Origin: Dipylidium caninum
Lineage: Eukaryota; Platyhelminthes; Cestoda; Cyclophyllidea; Dipylidiidae
Length of the DNA: 64,000 bases
Assembly: GCA_017562135.1 (NCBI GenBank)
Contig: QEYB01000255.1
Location: 1-64,000 of the forward strand
Reading direction: 5' to 3'
The stretch's first letter is position 1, and every line of letters begins with the position of its first letter. The notes below the pieces were generated by a model. It was not told the origin of the DNA. It saw only the letters and a program-made list of their open reading frames with translations, and did no database searches. This document shows positions 25,513-38,576 of the stretch, one piece after another. A program made the position numbers and the translations under genes.

Positions 25513-27025
25513 TCAAAGGTGAAGTGTAACCAAAGGCAGGCGGTTATTAGGGCGACCGGGAAGGTCGTCGCTGTCAGTGCTGCTAGCGGAGGGGAAGAAA
25601 GCACTGCCAACTGTGGTGGCGATAGCGACGGGAGCGGAAGTAGTAGGAATAGCGGTGACATCGGCAGGATTCTTGTCGGGGGAAAGGAAGAAGGCGCGAG
25701 GAGCCTGTCCCGCGAAAGCAGAAGAGGGAGGAGAGGCGGGGGGGAAGGGAGTGGTGAAAGACCCCCAATGTGGTGTGCTAATATCCGACGGTGTATGAAT
25801 GGGTGGCATAGGGTTAAAATAAGATTCATTGTTTGGCGGAGAGGTTCGCCAGGCGCTTGCCGGCGAGAGCACAGGCAGGAGATCCAAAGGCGTTGGCAGT
25901 GCAGAATTAGCTGTATGATGGTAAGTAAATTGCACACAGTTATTGACACCACATACCATACTACTTCAGTACGACGATAATCTAACTATCTAAAAATTTC
26001 TTTATCGCTAATAAATTCTTTTATTTCCACAAGTACAGTTGGGAAGAGAAGGTTCTTAAGCACTCAAATTTTAATTTATTCATGTTATCTTCATGCGTTG
26101 AAATGCTTAAAGTAGCCTATTAAAGCAATTGTAGTCCATTTCAAAAAATTGCCATCGAGTGTTAAAAAAGGCCTCTCTCATTTTCACAAAAAACAATACC
26201 TTCATGGAATAAGAAACGATCCTAAGCAAGGGCAAAGCAGTGAAGTTTTCACCGGAAGACCCCAAAGAAGCATAAATCCCAACGTTAAGTCACCAGAAGA
26301 GATGAAAAATAATATGCTTAATATGCGGAAAAAGGTAGTACACACAGCAGCAGAAAATCTTTCAAGGGATTTAGGAGGGACTATTATCTTAAATAGCCTT
26401 AATTTGTTAAACCACAGTAACTTCTCTCAGTTGTAGAGCAACCCTAAACGGTTAGTTTAATACTGGATTCTTTGACGATCATGATTTGTTTATACATTAA
26501 CCTTTGCCATGGCTGGAAGGGGGTTTAGTGGAGGTACCACAGGCAGCAGTGGAGTTGTAGATCAGATCGGGGAGTGGTTGTGAGGACTGTTGCTGCGGTC
26601 GAGCGTTGCCGATTGCAAACATTTTTGCCGCAGCCGCCGTTGCTGCCGCATAACTGAATGCCCGCATCTCCTTACCCTGTAAGCAAGACAACCTCGTATT
26701 AATTCAAATATTCGAACTGTTTATTACAAAATGGTATAACATATCCCGGTGATTACCAATAGGTTCACCCTCTCTCAGTAGTTTACCAAGAAACCCTGTT
26801 TTAAAGTCGACGGATGTATATTACAAACTTCATATATTAAATTTCTTTGACAACAATAACCGTTGAAACTGAATGAAGTCAGAGATCTACCTTCATTGAT
26901 AGATGCCGAGAGCAAAATCCTCGTCTTTGCGATTCCTTTGTACAACCTTCTTTAGAACAGAGACGCCGCCATTGTTTACCGTTGAACTTTTTTCTCACTC
27001 CATTTGGCGTCTTTACTACGTCTCC
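25513..27025 (-). CDS. CIC: Capicua long-isoform-type C-clamp gene, partial exons
   Basis: Three exons read on the minus strand. Exon 27025-26891 (45 codons, phase 0 both ends, acceptor TTTCAG, donor GTAGAT) encodes a C-clamp: it opens [20 protein letters not shown] and carries C-x4-C-x9-C-x2-H within [17 protein letters not shown] and SRHLSMK. This is the DNA-binding-assist motif of the N-terminal part of long-isoform capicua, a transcriptional repressor downstream of RTK/ERK signalling. Exon 26676-26502 continues KEM and then Ala- and Gln-rich sequence. A possible third exon starts at 25910 and is Pro/Ser-rich; the donor before it (GTTAAT) is weak but the phase agrees, and the frame ends at a TGA at 25513 unless spliced earlier. 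No HMG box was found downstream, and upstream exons are uncertain. Family assignment of the C-clamp is firm; the gene model is not. Confidence 0.72.
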
Positions 27026-27810
27026 CTGAAACATCAAAATAGCCAACTCAAACAGAGGTGGCTCGAATTTCAGTAAGATGCTGCCAGCGAATACTGGAGC
27101 AAAGTTGGTGACTCAATTCATTATATCAAATTATCACACTATGACTTAACAAATATGGCAGTGAAATATTTAAAAGGTTCCATTTACAACGCCAGTAAAA
27201 AAGCGACTTGAACCTTTGATAGGTTGCGTAAATCGAGGAAAACAAACTCGCGATGAGGTAAAATTAGTGAGAAGACCAAAAGACCATTTCAGAGAGGACT
27301 GATTGATTTTCACAGACATCCGCATTTAACAATGGCATATTCGTGGATGAGAATAATAGACCCTCCAAGTGTCTGCTTGAAATTTTCAAAACATAGATCA
27401 TTTCAAGCCGTCTTGGAGGATGTCTTTCCATTTCACCAAAAGCAAAAAGCGCAATAACTGCACATTTATTCGGCGGGAATGCTAAACAAAAGACTATGAC
27501 TTACTGCTCAATTAGTATGTAATTTGTATCCAATGAAAATTGTTGGGACAAAAAATATTACTCGAAGAAGCTACTTTGAAAACTTTTTGAGTGTATTATT
27601 TAACGAGGAAATGAATAACTGATGATTTTTTGGAGTTAATATTAAACACAGGGTAAGTAATGCCCGCACGCAAGGAATTAATGTAATGGAAGGCAACGGC
27701 ACACCTACGTACCACTGACTGCGGCATAAAATAACATAGAAAACCAATTTAACATCATGTTTATTTGCATGGAAAGAGACTCTGCGAAGTGGCCAACATA
27801 AGCTTGGATG

Positions 27811-27828
27811 TGTGTGTGTGTGTGTGTG
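27811..27828. repeat. TG dinucleotide microsatellite
   Basis: About nine TG units in AT-rich sequence upstream of the C-clamp exon. Confidence 0.9.
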
Positions 27829-30005
27829 TTTACAACCCATCACTCTGCACATCCTAAACAATCGGCAAATTCACAGACTTGAAACCATCGCTCGGTTTGA
27901 CACCTAATGGTAACAAAAATTGTTCTTCTTCACTAAACATTCAATGACATTCAAAACACAATGTCTGACAAGTGTCAATGAACCAGGAAAAAGCGCATTT
28001 GACTAATAAACGTCCAGGTCTGGAGGAGGAGAGGGCGAAAGGGTCTGCTTAAGCAAAATTTCTGAAGCACTTCAAATCTCAGTCTGATGTTGTTAAACAT
28101 AGTATAACATAAAATTTTTAATAGCCTCATTTGCTCATTTTGTACGAAAATATCGCTGAGTTCGGTAAATAAACAGGTCATACCACAAATAATTGCAACG
28201 AAGATCACAAGTTCCAAAAATACCTATGTTGAGATACGCTTTGACGAAGGGTTAAGAAACCTCACAGTCTTTCAATCAGAAAAATTTACAAGTGAGAATG
28301 AGTTTCCTCTTCCCTGAAACCCTACAGTGCAGATTCACCCACAAAAATGCGAAAAAATAACACATATTCTCAGCTTACCGTTAACATCATACAATCCGAC
28401 AAAGCATCACACAAGTTTAAAGAAGTTCTATGAAAAAAGGCATTTTAAGTTTGGGTATCTTATTTTACGACAGCCATTATTATGATCTCCTTAAGCTCGA
28501 AATAACGTTGTGTTCAAGTCAAGAAAAGAGGAACAGTAAAAAAAATGGTTGCGACTTTGTCTTGGGCGAAAAGGATGCGCACTTAGCAATTTTGACATAA
28601 TCTTTTCACAATAAATGAATGTCAAGCGACTTAGAGCCGTTTAAAAATTATTCAGAAGAAAAAAATAGTGCCCCTCCATAAAGTCTACATCGGTTATTGT
28701 CAGCCTTACTTATTCGGTCACTCTCGAAGTTAACACAAAATCCTCAATGCAATATTTAAGAACCGCTAAAGCACTTAGTTGATATAGAATGCATATAGTG
28801 CATAACCTTAAGTGCAAACTTGATAGTAATTACAATATACTAGCAGCTACATGTCACTTACTTCTATGACAGCGTCTTTAGGCAAGAAAAAGAAAGTTAC
28901 CTGCGTTCAAGGTGAAATTATTGTAAACCCGCAATGCATTTTACTTAAGTTAGGATTTTCAAAAAGCGTAAATCCACATATTCTTTTGATCCACAAATTC
29001 TTAAGAATTATAAAAGATATCCTAGGCGATATGTTAAGGTAATATCATAAAGGAACGCAATTATTTGTCCCGAGACTATTTTTCGTTCCATTTTTCCCAT
29101 TCTGCGAAGAAACAGCGCAAAAACATACCTAACGAAATTCATTTTAACCCACCCCTTTTCCGACCTACCAATTAGCCCCTGCCTCTCCAAATACACGTCT
29201 TTTTAATGAGATACTGGCGATCAAAATAATCAACATCTCCCGAGTCCCCTAATTCAAAAAGGATGGCCCCAGGGAACTGTCCGATTGCCGATATCATACG
29301 AGTATACCCGGAGGGTAAATTCAAAATATTGTAGATGATTTCGCAATTATTGAAAATACCAAACCTGCCTTGGAGAATTTTTGTTCTGTCTGAATATTTG
29401 TGACACCAGGAGAAGGAATACTCATCACCGATGACGATAAAGTCGTTGTAATAGGATCTGAATGAGGAAATTATTCCTTAGCTTAGTTGTGTGAACGACA
29501 GTTAAAGTACAATTAGACTAGGCAAGAAGTACACCTTTGAAATGGCAATATCACACCTACCTAGTTACAATTGGAACTTTCACATATGGATAAGGCAAGA
29601 TTATAAAAAATAGTAAAATCTTTTAAAGTAGACATGATGCTGTTCGTCGAAAATAGCAGTCAAATTACAATGCAAATAGTCATCAGATTACTAGAAGCTG
29701 GGAAATCTAAGATATGCCAAGAATTTAAGGGAATAGGCTTATAGGTACGGCAGCCTTCGATTTAAACTAATGAGTCAGGAGCCGGGATACCCAAATAGTA
29801 ACATCTAGAAAGTAGCATAGTACACAGGAAACGTATGCAAGACCAATAGCAACTGAAACTAACTACAATTAATAAAATAACTTTGCTGTCTCAGTGACTG
29901 TAATTAAGCCTTATAAGGGGAAAAAATATAACCTCGGTAAAACCAGACATCGGAAGATTTAGCCAAGATATCATTTACAAACTCGTCGTAATCCTAGATA
30001 CTCAC

Positions 30006-30175
30006 CACAATTTGAGCTTCTGTAAATTTTATCGTGTAAGGCCAGTGGTAAGGAGGTAATAGCGTCTCCAAGGGCATTGTGGTATATCGGCAGTGAGGCA
30101 CCCTTCGAGAAAGATTTTGAGGACAAGTGCGAAACAGCGTCGAATGGAGACTGGCGCTTGATTTTATCATCCATC
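30006..30175 (-). CDS. Possible exon, unrecognised (minus strand)
   Basis: A minus-strand stretch after a T-rich tract ending TTAAG, open through MDDKIKRQSPFDAVSHLSSK, and leaving at a strong donor (GTGAGT after AATTGTG). The composition is protein-like and it lies upstream of the CIC-like exons on the same strand, so it could be an N-terminal exon of that gene. I found no similarity I can name, so this rests on splice signals and frame only. Confidence 0.3.
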
Positions 30176-31127
30176 CTTAAGGCGCAAAAACCACACCATA
30201 AATGTTGTAAAAAGGATACAAGGATGAAGCATGATTTACCGTAATTCAATGTCATAGTTGACCAAAAGTAATGGCTCCATAGTACCAAATTAACGGTAAT
30301 ACCTTGTGTGCTTATCTTTGAGGTAATAAATCAAAGAAATAAAAATGCAAACTATTGCAAAACAAACAATTACGCATAGGCGAAGCAGAAGCCAGATGAC
30401 CTACATAACCACAAAAGCCAACGCGGCCAATAAGGCTAAGGCGCATATGGTGCGGGCCAGACAAGCGTTAAATACGACCTTCGGAATTGTGAATACAGGT
30501 GGGCAATTAAAAGCTCGGTAAACGTTGGAGAGGAAAACACTTAAGATTAGCACACAGTTTCTCGCTAAAGTATTTTATATGCAATACCTCAACAAGAGAA
30601 TAATTTTTAAATCGGCGCCCTTAATTGCCATAACAAGGACTCATAATATGTATTAGTAAAGCTAACGTCAGCTGAACGATATTTCCATAGTGAAAAACAA
30701 GCGTGGTTAGTCGCGTTTTTTTGCTGGTGATTTTGAGAGCTTGTGGAGATTGCAATGCGAATAAGACTCCATGTGGATCAGGTCTTACTGTCTATATTCA
30801 TGCTCAAGCACCACTACCAAGCGCATTCCGACAATAAACGTGTAATCTCTTTGTTTGATAATACGCGTTATTTTGCATGGCAGCGCTCTATATTACATTT
30901 AAGTTAAATTTCAAAATAATTGGCTTTACAAATACTGGATGATTTAACTCAATCCAGACTGAATATGTGTACACAATTTTATGGGAAATTTAATTTATAT
31001 AACCTCACAATTTTTTATTCTTGGATGCTTACTTCTGGGAAGCACCGCCTTGTTTGAGACACGCCTTCTCCGGCTTAGGACCGCTGTTGCTTCGCGATCA
31101 CGGAAGGTTCATCGTTCCCCCCACCAG

Positions 31128-31723
31128 ATGAAGTACTCCCTCGACCACCTAACTCATCGGCAACGTGTTCGTTTCCTTTACAAGATGATCCTCCGAACCC
31201 ACAAAGGTCTGCCTCCTGAGCTCCGGGACCTCGGTGATCGATATGTGAAAGAAGAATTTAGAAGACACAAAAATTGTGATCCGTCTTACGTCGGTCCTTT
31301 TATGATGGAGTGGACGGTATATGTTGTTTTCTATTTTCTTCCTTCTTTTTGATTTATTTTTTAGGACTAGCATCAATTCCAAGTTCGGTTCACCGTAGTA
31401 TGGCTTTTGGTATCCTAGAGAATATTTATTAAGCTTCTTTAATTAACTATCGAACGGCAAAACTCACGCACTATTAATTAGTTTAGAGCTCTTTATTGAG
31501 TGCTTTTTAAGTTCTTTTCTCCATTTAGAGATATGTCACAAATATGAATAGGCAACTTCGATCTGCTATGAAAGTGGAGAGTGAAGAAGGGTCGGGACGT
31601 GCCGAATTTGGAAATTATCTTGAAGAAAGTGATTTGGATGGGTTTTCTGAACATCAACTAAACCAACTCCTTGCACTTGCAAATGCACTGCGAGGCGTCG
31701 ATACAAAAGACTCTCCAAGTTAG
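31128..31723 (+). CDS. SDHAF3: SDHAF3, succinate dehydrogenase assembly factor 3 (ACN9)
   Basis: A mitochondrial LYR-family assembly factor that helps mature the iron-sulfur subunit of complex II. There are two exons, 31128-31316 and 31529-31723, joined in phase 0 (donor GTATAT, acceptor CATTTAG), giving 127 residues; human SDHAF3 has 125. Diagnostic parts are the LYK (LYR-like) motif in FLYKMILRTHKGLPPELRDL, then GDRYVKEEFRRHK, MEWT/RYV at the splice junction, and a C-terminal FGNYLEESDLDGFSEHQL block. The frame is open upstream to 30981, which would add 49 residues, so an earlier start cannot be excluded; the Met at 31128 was chosen because it gives the family length. It is tail-to-tail with GTPBP2, whose stop lies 1.1 kb away. 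Confidence 0.9.
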
Positions 31724-32820
31724 TTCATCACACTGATCAATGTTTTTCGATTCACAGTACAAATTTGTTTATTGTTTTTGCCTAGAGCTTCACTGATTTT
31801 TAACAGAATAACATTGCTGTTCTGTGGACTTATCTTACTTATTACTGGATGTGTATCGTAGTCTCATGCTCGTTCACAAGGTCATTAATCTGAATCGATT
31901 ATCAGCAACTGAGTGGTTGACACGGTTGAAATCGACCAAGACGTATAGTGATGACACCGCCAATCCTTGCCTGTTGGCTTATATCTCATAGAGGATCTAA
32001 AGCGGAGTCATTCGCTGACGGGAGTGGTGTTTTATCGTGTGATTGGTGTGTTTTCTGGGCCATCGTAATAAATGATATCCTTTGAGTGCCTCTATCGATG
32101 GTAATACTACACGGGTTCCATTGTTATGGGGTTTGATGGTTCCAGTTAGCTTCTGTTATGCTAAAGGATCCCCTGTTACGATTCGATTAAATTCGGATCT
32201 TAATGATATTTGATGGAATCGCTGCACTTTATTACAGGGAAGAGTACTAATGAGTAAATAAACAAGCCACGTTCAACTGTTGAATTATACTAATGCAAAC
32301 CGCAGTCACCACCCTACACCGATGCTTGTTGGGATTTCTCCCATCATATCAGCTTGTCACATCAGGGACTTCAGACATCACAGCACAAAGGCAGAGTGAA
32401 ACTCGGGAACAAGAGTAAATCATCAACCTGAGGGAAATATCGGAGCAGACGGTAGCGCTACGACCTCATGAACCCCGACTTGATCGCACTTCAATGCACC
32501 CGTACATATTCTCAACGCGTATTTTAAACTTATTACGACCAATCACTGTCATCCCAATTTTGATGACACGATGAACACTCGAAATTACTTAGATCCAACA
32601 ACGCCACCATGTAAGTGAATGTGGGTGCTTACGTTATGATTACACAGATATTTAAAATACCCACAAATTGAGATCACTATTAATAAATAAGATATTATAT
32701 TTTGAAGAAAGTAAGAAAGGAGTGGAGTAACAAATAATCTACCACAAACGAGTTAGGTTTGTAATATCTCGTATAACAGAAATAAGAAAAGTATCTGGGG
32801 AGTAAGACCAATAGTTAAAA
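31724..32820. other. Convergent 3' spacer between SDHAF3 and GTPBP2
   Basis: About 1.1 kb between two converging stop codons, presumably holding both 3' UTRs. An AATAAA at 32257-32262 on the plus strand is a possible SDHAF3 poly(A) signal. No coding or RNA gene was recognised. Confidence 0.5.
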
Positions 32821-35800
32821 TCAACGTTTGTGCCTACGTTTCCGTTTACGACGACGTTCAGAAGTGATACAAGTGGGTGTGATGATAGTAGAACCTGTTA
32901 ACCTTTGGGAGGTCTCGGTCTCGATTTTTTTATTTGTCACTTCGTCTTCAACTTGTTTCGCTAGAAAGGAGGGAGAACCGTTCGAGTTGATATTCAAGGC
33001 GCCCGTGGAGGATGCAACCTCAGTTGAAGATGCCATCATCAGTGCAAGACGCGCAGCCGTCTTTCTTCGTCGTTTGGTGTGGCGTTGGCGGCGCTTACTA
33101 CACTTGTTGAGGTTGGGCAGTTCCTCCAAAGTCTCCAACTCTGGAGGCAGTGGAGGTTCATCGATAAAGGTGGTACGAGGACCTTGGGGGTCGATGCCGA
33201 TTTGGAGAAGAAGGGTCTCATAGGACGAGGCAGAAGGTAAGTCGGATATAGCGTGCCATGACGAGGAAGGTGAAAGGACGACAGATTCGAGGAAAAATGT
33301 GTCAGAGGTTTTCAGAGGAGAGGACTTTGATGGTTGCGGTGGGGGTTTGGAGAAAGCGGTAAGGACGTCCTCGAAACCGGCTACCGCGCCTACTGCTATG
33401 GCCACATTATTAACCGAAATTACGACTTGACGACCCATTTCAAGGAACTCCGGTTGTCTCAGAAATGTGACGACCACTTTGTGAGAGGGTTCCAATCGCA
33501 GAATCTGGAAAGCAAGGAGCAGTAATTATGTACCCAGGTTAGAGGACCTTTAGCCAAGGATTGGTAATGCTTTTGCTGATAAGATGATAATGGTGGAGAA
33601 AAGTTTCTAGGAATCTACAGACAAGGGTATTGCTGTGGGATAATTAAGGTTTTTTAAGTAAATTTAGATGCGCAATTTTACTTTCCCTGCGTCTTAAGTC
33701 GGATATAGTGAAGATATTCCGTGGATGACAGAAGAGAAATTGAAGCGTGGTCCAATCAAAAAAACATTCATCCAAGATCTCAGATAACTAACGGAAAATA
33801 AAGACGATAGACAAAATGCAAAAAATATCAAATTAAAGAAAATAAGATTATCGAATATCGATGGAAGATTACTTTCGGGGTTGAAATGACACGATGTAAC
33901 TTGGATTTGAAATGCTAGGAAGTTCTAGATTCGAATAAAGAGTAAGTTTAAGATACTTTCAGGGTCAAAAAAGCTTTTAGAGAAACCAAAAAGGACAAAA
34001 TTGCACCACAGCATTATAATAGCGTGAACAAATCGTACCACAGAATCCGAATCAGCCTGGAGGGAGTTGATGACACGAGTCAAATAGTCACAAGAGAAAG
34101 TGGTTTCAAGCACACGAGCATACTGTAAGACATTGCCTGCGTGAATGCCAACTGTGGAATTATGTTGTAAACAGGCACTGCGGAAGGTCGGAGCCATCCA
34201 GATTAAATGTGATATGCAAAAAGACCAGCAGACGCCAGCTGGGGGATCTTCACAGCTGCAACCAGCGACAGGTTCGGCATTAACCACAACCATACCGCGA
34301 CGGGGAAGGAGGCCGACCTCATCAGGGGGCTCAGCAACAGCCAACAAGGAACCCCACTGGCCTTTGTAAAGGATGTGATGCGGGTGTCGGTTATGACGTA
34401 GCTCTACGACGCGAATCGGATGAAAGAGTCCCTCCTTTAAAATAATGATGGTAATCCTTCAGCAACAGTGAAAAATTCCATTATTAAAAATGGGTAATGA
34501 GAATGCTACAGTAAGGCATTAGACTTCTCGAGCGTGCTAGAATGATAATCGTTAAAATTCTTAGGAATGGACATGACATACTAGTTGAGGGCATGAGATA
34601 GACGAACATACAGAATAAATAGGGAACTGAAGTGCAATAAACACAACACAACCACGTATGCCTACATCACATGGGACTAACCACAAATACCATTTAGAAT
34701 ATTCAGACTTTAAAATTTTTTTTCAGGAAAAATCAAAACTTTCCAAACACCTCACCGGTAAACTTGCCCCTTTTGCCTTAAAACTGTAAATTAATGTATA
34801 AGCGGTGAAGCTATCGTGGCCATAGATCAGTTATACTTCATTAAAACAAATCGAGTAAACAAATGCAACAATACTCTACTTCATCAGGACCGAGCCAGAG
34901 CCGTTGATCTTCGTAAACTTGTCCCAATTTTACCAATACCTCAAGCACGGGACTACAAACACCTGGCACCTTGCTGAACACTTTGGTCACCCAACATTCC
35001 ACCAGGTTGTTCAGTGACTGCTCGCAAAGAAAATCCGTTCTTGTAGTCAACTTTGGAGCCACGAGACCTTCGTACTGCGACTTCGATGATACTTCAGCGA
35101 GGAAGTTTAGGAGATTACCCACTCCAAAACCAGAAACACTAGATACTGCGAATACTGGCGGTTCCTCGTGGAAACATCTTAGCAATAGACAATTAAGCAA
35201 CAATTATTGATTCAACTTATACTAGGTCCTTAAAAATTTACAAAAATCGATGAAGTAGCATTTCTATCAGTTGCTTTGTTTGTACGCGCTCAGATAGTTA
35301 AAAAAAATGGAGAAAAGAACTACTTTCAAGTGATTTTACTGTTAATAACAAAAACTGTAACCATTCAAGGGGCCAATACCTAAAGGGTGATTCTAACTAC
35401 CACCCAAACCTAATTGTATACGTTTTCCTGTTGAAGTGAACTGATGGAAAAACAAGAAATGTTTATCAAATTACTATTTTCGTGCGGAGATAGGTCTGAG
35501 TAAAGTTTATGGAACGTAATCTAAAATGAAGAAAGTCTAAAAAATATTCGTAAACTTTAAAGAAAATTATGCCTAATTTTCAGACTAGAAAGATTTCGAA
35601 TATACACTCGCCCCAGACGTAAGAATATTGCATAACTTAAGAAGACTCCACTGAAAGGGAAAAAAATATTCTGGGACATATCTCATAAACAATTTTATAG
35701 TACATGGAAAAGTGCATGTAATCTAGAGATACAAGACAATAATATCAAACGCGAATCTTAATCTAGGCATCATTTCAGAGTTAGGTAATAAAGTGTTCGG

Positions 35801-38576
35801 ACCTTGCCGTTACAAAGGGGTCGAGATTTATAATATCATATTAGATAGAAGATGTTCCTTTTTACTTCTGAATCAAAAAAGCGAATGGCTTCTAAAGTAA
35901 AGATAAAATAAGTGAAGAAGGAAGTAAAGAGACGAATAACAAGAAAAGGCATATGATTAAAAACTAGCGCAGTACACAGTTGACTCACTCAACAGCCTTG
36001 AAGTTCCATTCTCCACCAGTGTTACTGTAGAATTTGATGGCTTTGAGCTCCTGTAAAACTCTTTTCCGAATGTCGGCTAGGACAGAGGACGTGGCTACAC
36101 AACCCTCGTTTTCGATTTCAGCAGAGGCGATAGAGATCCTGCGTTGGGGGAGGGCGGCTAACCGTTCTGAGGTCAAGTCCACTTTGGATAACACGACCGC
36201 GATGGGAAGACCAAGGACGGCAGCGGTTCGAGCATGGCAGAGGCCCTCCGGGGTAAGACCAGTGGTGGCTGCAACTACGAGGATGCAGAAAGCTGGCTGA
36301 AATGTTGTGAGGCCAGAGAGAGTGGTACGCTGGTATTTGCTATGACCCGCCAGATCAAGAAAGGTAATCAGACGAGAGGAGTCGCGAATAACCTGAAAGT
36401 GATGATGGATAATGGTTATCGCGCCTAAGATTACTGATGGGTTAAAAACAAGATTCATTGTATTAAATAAGTACACCTCAGACTAAACCAATCTTTTGTC
36501 CAGCTGGAGTGTTTCTATATGGTCTCCTAAAAATGTAACTAAATAACTTTTTAAGTGAACTTAACACAAAAAGTAATAATTATAAATAGCTATAAAAACC
36601 AGCCAGTGGTGGGAGTCGGGGAGGGATATCGTAAACAACTGCGTGAATTCAATGAAGTGTTAAAATAGATCGCTTTAAAAAAATTCATTGAATTTAATCC
36701 GCATTTAGATTAGGAGTAGGAAAACACTCGGGTGGTTAATCCACTGATAATATTAATAGTTATATTAAAAGTCTTTTGGTGAGGAAAACGATAATCACCC
36801 ACAGTAATTGGGGCAATCATTCAGTAGATGAAATGCAATGAAAATTTCAGTGCAAATTCAACTGAATAAGAAGACCAATGCACAAGGAGAAATATGCACG
36901 GGTCGAGATAGTTTAATGCAACGGGAAGCCATTATATATCATAATTGACGTGTTTCATAAATGTACATCCTAAATGTGAAGAAACTCACTGACCATGACA
37001 TTTAATCATTCCCTATCTACAATAGGAGATAACAAAGACCTTAAATCATGTAGTCCATCTTCATCAATTATCTGAACAGAAATAAAAAAAATGACATAAA
37101 GTACGTATAGATATCGGAGTGTGAAGTAGCGTACCACCAAGGTAAAGTGGCAAGTAAACAACAGATAATAACTCAACTAATATTTACCATCTTGTTGGGT
37201 ATACGACAAGGATAATAGGTGTCATTCACATTCATTTGTAAATTTAACACAGGTGATCCAGTCAGACGCGAAATCAAAGCTCAAGAGTGGATATAACACA
37301 CGGATCATGTATTTTACCCTCGTTTTCACTTTTCAGGCATTATATAAACTATTTGGCACTTTCGAATAACACGGTAAGCAAACTGGGATAGGCCAGAATT
37401 TATATTATTTGCCTAAGCATAAGAGAAACAAATAAAAAAGAAGTACAAAAGCAGCCTGTGCGGTATTTTTATATTAAGAGCCAATGCAGCACAATACCTT
37501 TAAGTTTATAAGTGTCATGCTATATACAGATTTTTAATTAATTATTATTAAACGTGTAATTAGCATAATAACAGAAAAATTATCGCATAACTTAAAATAA
37601 AAGAGCCAAATAACCTCAGCAACTGTGCGTTTGTTCAGCTGACCCTGGGAACGACGACGATTAATCAAGTGACCTTCAGCGTCGAACCCGATTAGTTCGG
37701 AACTAAGACTGCTTGTCCGACCTGACTGAACTTCGTGAAGATGACGAAAAAGATTGAGGCGAGCTCTGCCCCTTCCATCATCCATCTCCCCATCGGTGAG
37801 AACACCCAGTAGTGTAGACTTCCCCACATCAACGCTACCCAGCATAGCGACACGTATATCAGGGGTCTGAAAAGCAACATAGAAAAGTTGAGGAATAATG
37901 ATTTGGGACCAAGAAAACATCCTGCATTATTCTTAATAGGACTCACGCCTTGATTGATAGACGCCTTCCACTTTGCATGCAATTCAATCGCTTTTCTGTG
38001 AAGATGAGGGGTGGACTTTGGACCCTCCCTGCAATCGTACAACGTGCATTCGCGTGAGAGCCGAAGATCGACACCAAGCTTTTGCGCCATTTTATACAAA
38101 GTAAGGAGAGAAGCTGACATCTCCTTCGCTGTCAGCCCGGTAACAGCCCCATTATCATCAACACCAAGTCGGTAGATAGCCTGACCACCACCTTCGTTAA
38201 GACGCCACTTCATTTGTGTCATCAGATGTTCCAACCGATCCGGATTAGGATTGATTAACTTCAACTAGAGCACACACGTAATAATTGCCATAACTTTACC
38301 TACCTTATACTCGATATTACCCTCTTCGGGTTCCGGTGGCAAGATCAGCGGTAAGTGACCCATACACGGAGAGCTGCTTGATCGAAGAAGTGCGTGAGAG
38401 ATATGAGAGACAAATGAGGAATCTAATTCGTGTTTATTTTCAGTCACACCACCAGATATTTGAGTAAATATAGGTTTCCGTGGCTGATTCTGTCTCGATA
38501 CTGATTTAATAAATTTACAATTCGGAAGGTCTTCAGTGGGGCATAATCCATCGAAGAAGGAGGCCAATTCTTCCAT
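32821..38576 (-). CDS. GTPBP2: GTPBP2-type GTP-binding protein
   Basis: A translational GTPase of the GTPBP1/GTPBP2 group, linked to rescue of stalled ribosomes. Seven exons on the minus strand: 38576-38304, 38264-37947, 37866-37615, 36392-35989, 35177-34880, 34434-34039, 33504-32821. Phases all agree, giving 874 residues. It has [19 protein letters not shown] and [17 protein letters not shown] near the N terminus, P-loop GSVDVGKST (about residues 207-215), [19 protein letters not shown]3 DLAGH (294-298) and G4 SKVD (350-353). Later domains include [11 protein letters not shown] and [10 protein letters not shown], followed by [20 protein letters not shown]. Human GTPBP2 is about 600 residues. 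The excess is mainly a low-complexity C-terminal tail ending in a run of Arg, Lys and His, which could act in RNA binding or nuclear targeting (inference). The wording around the P-loop favours GTPBP2 over GTPBP1. Confidence 0.92.

Larger units (their letters stand above)
27026..30980. other. Spacer or intron stretch between the CIC-like exons and SDHAF3
   Basis: AT-rich sequence holding a TG dinucleotide tract near 27811-27828 and one possible minus-strand exon at 30006-30175, listed separately. Upstream exons of the CIC-like gene are expected here but none was identified with confidence. Frames at 27571-27861 and 27975-28217 (-) show no recognisable domain. Confidence 0.4.

Noticed and set aside
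28327..28375. Small minus-strand exon-like piece (acceptor TTTTTTCATAG, donor GTAAGC)
   Set aside because: It has good splice sites but is only about 49 nt, and its phase does not join the candidate exon at 30006-30175 or the C-clamp exon.
32828..33223. 131-codon plus-strand frame
   Set aside because: It is antisense to the basic tail exon of GTPBP2 and is explained as a shadow of that coding sequence.
34145..34369. Plus-strand frame antisense to GTPBP2
   Set aside because: A shadow of the GTPBP2 exon at 34039-34434, which carries clear family motifs on the minus strand.
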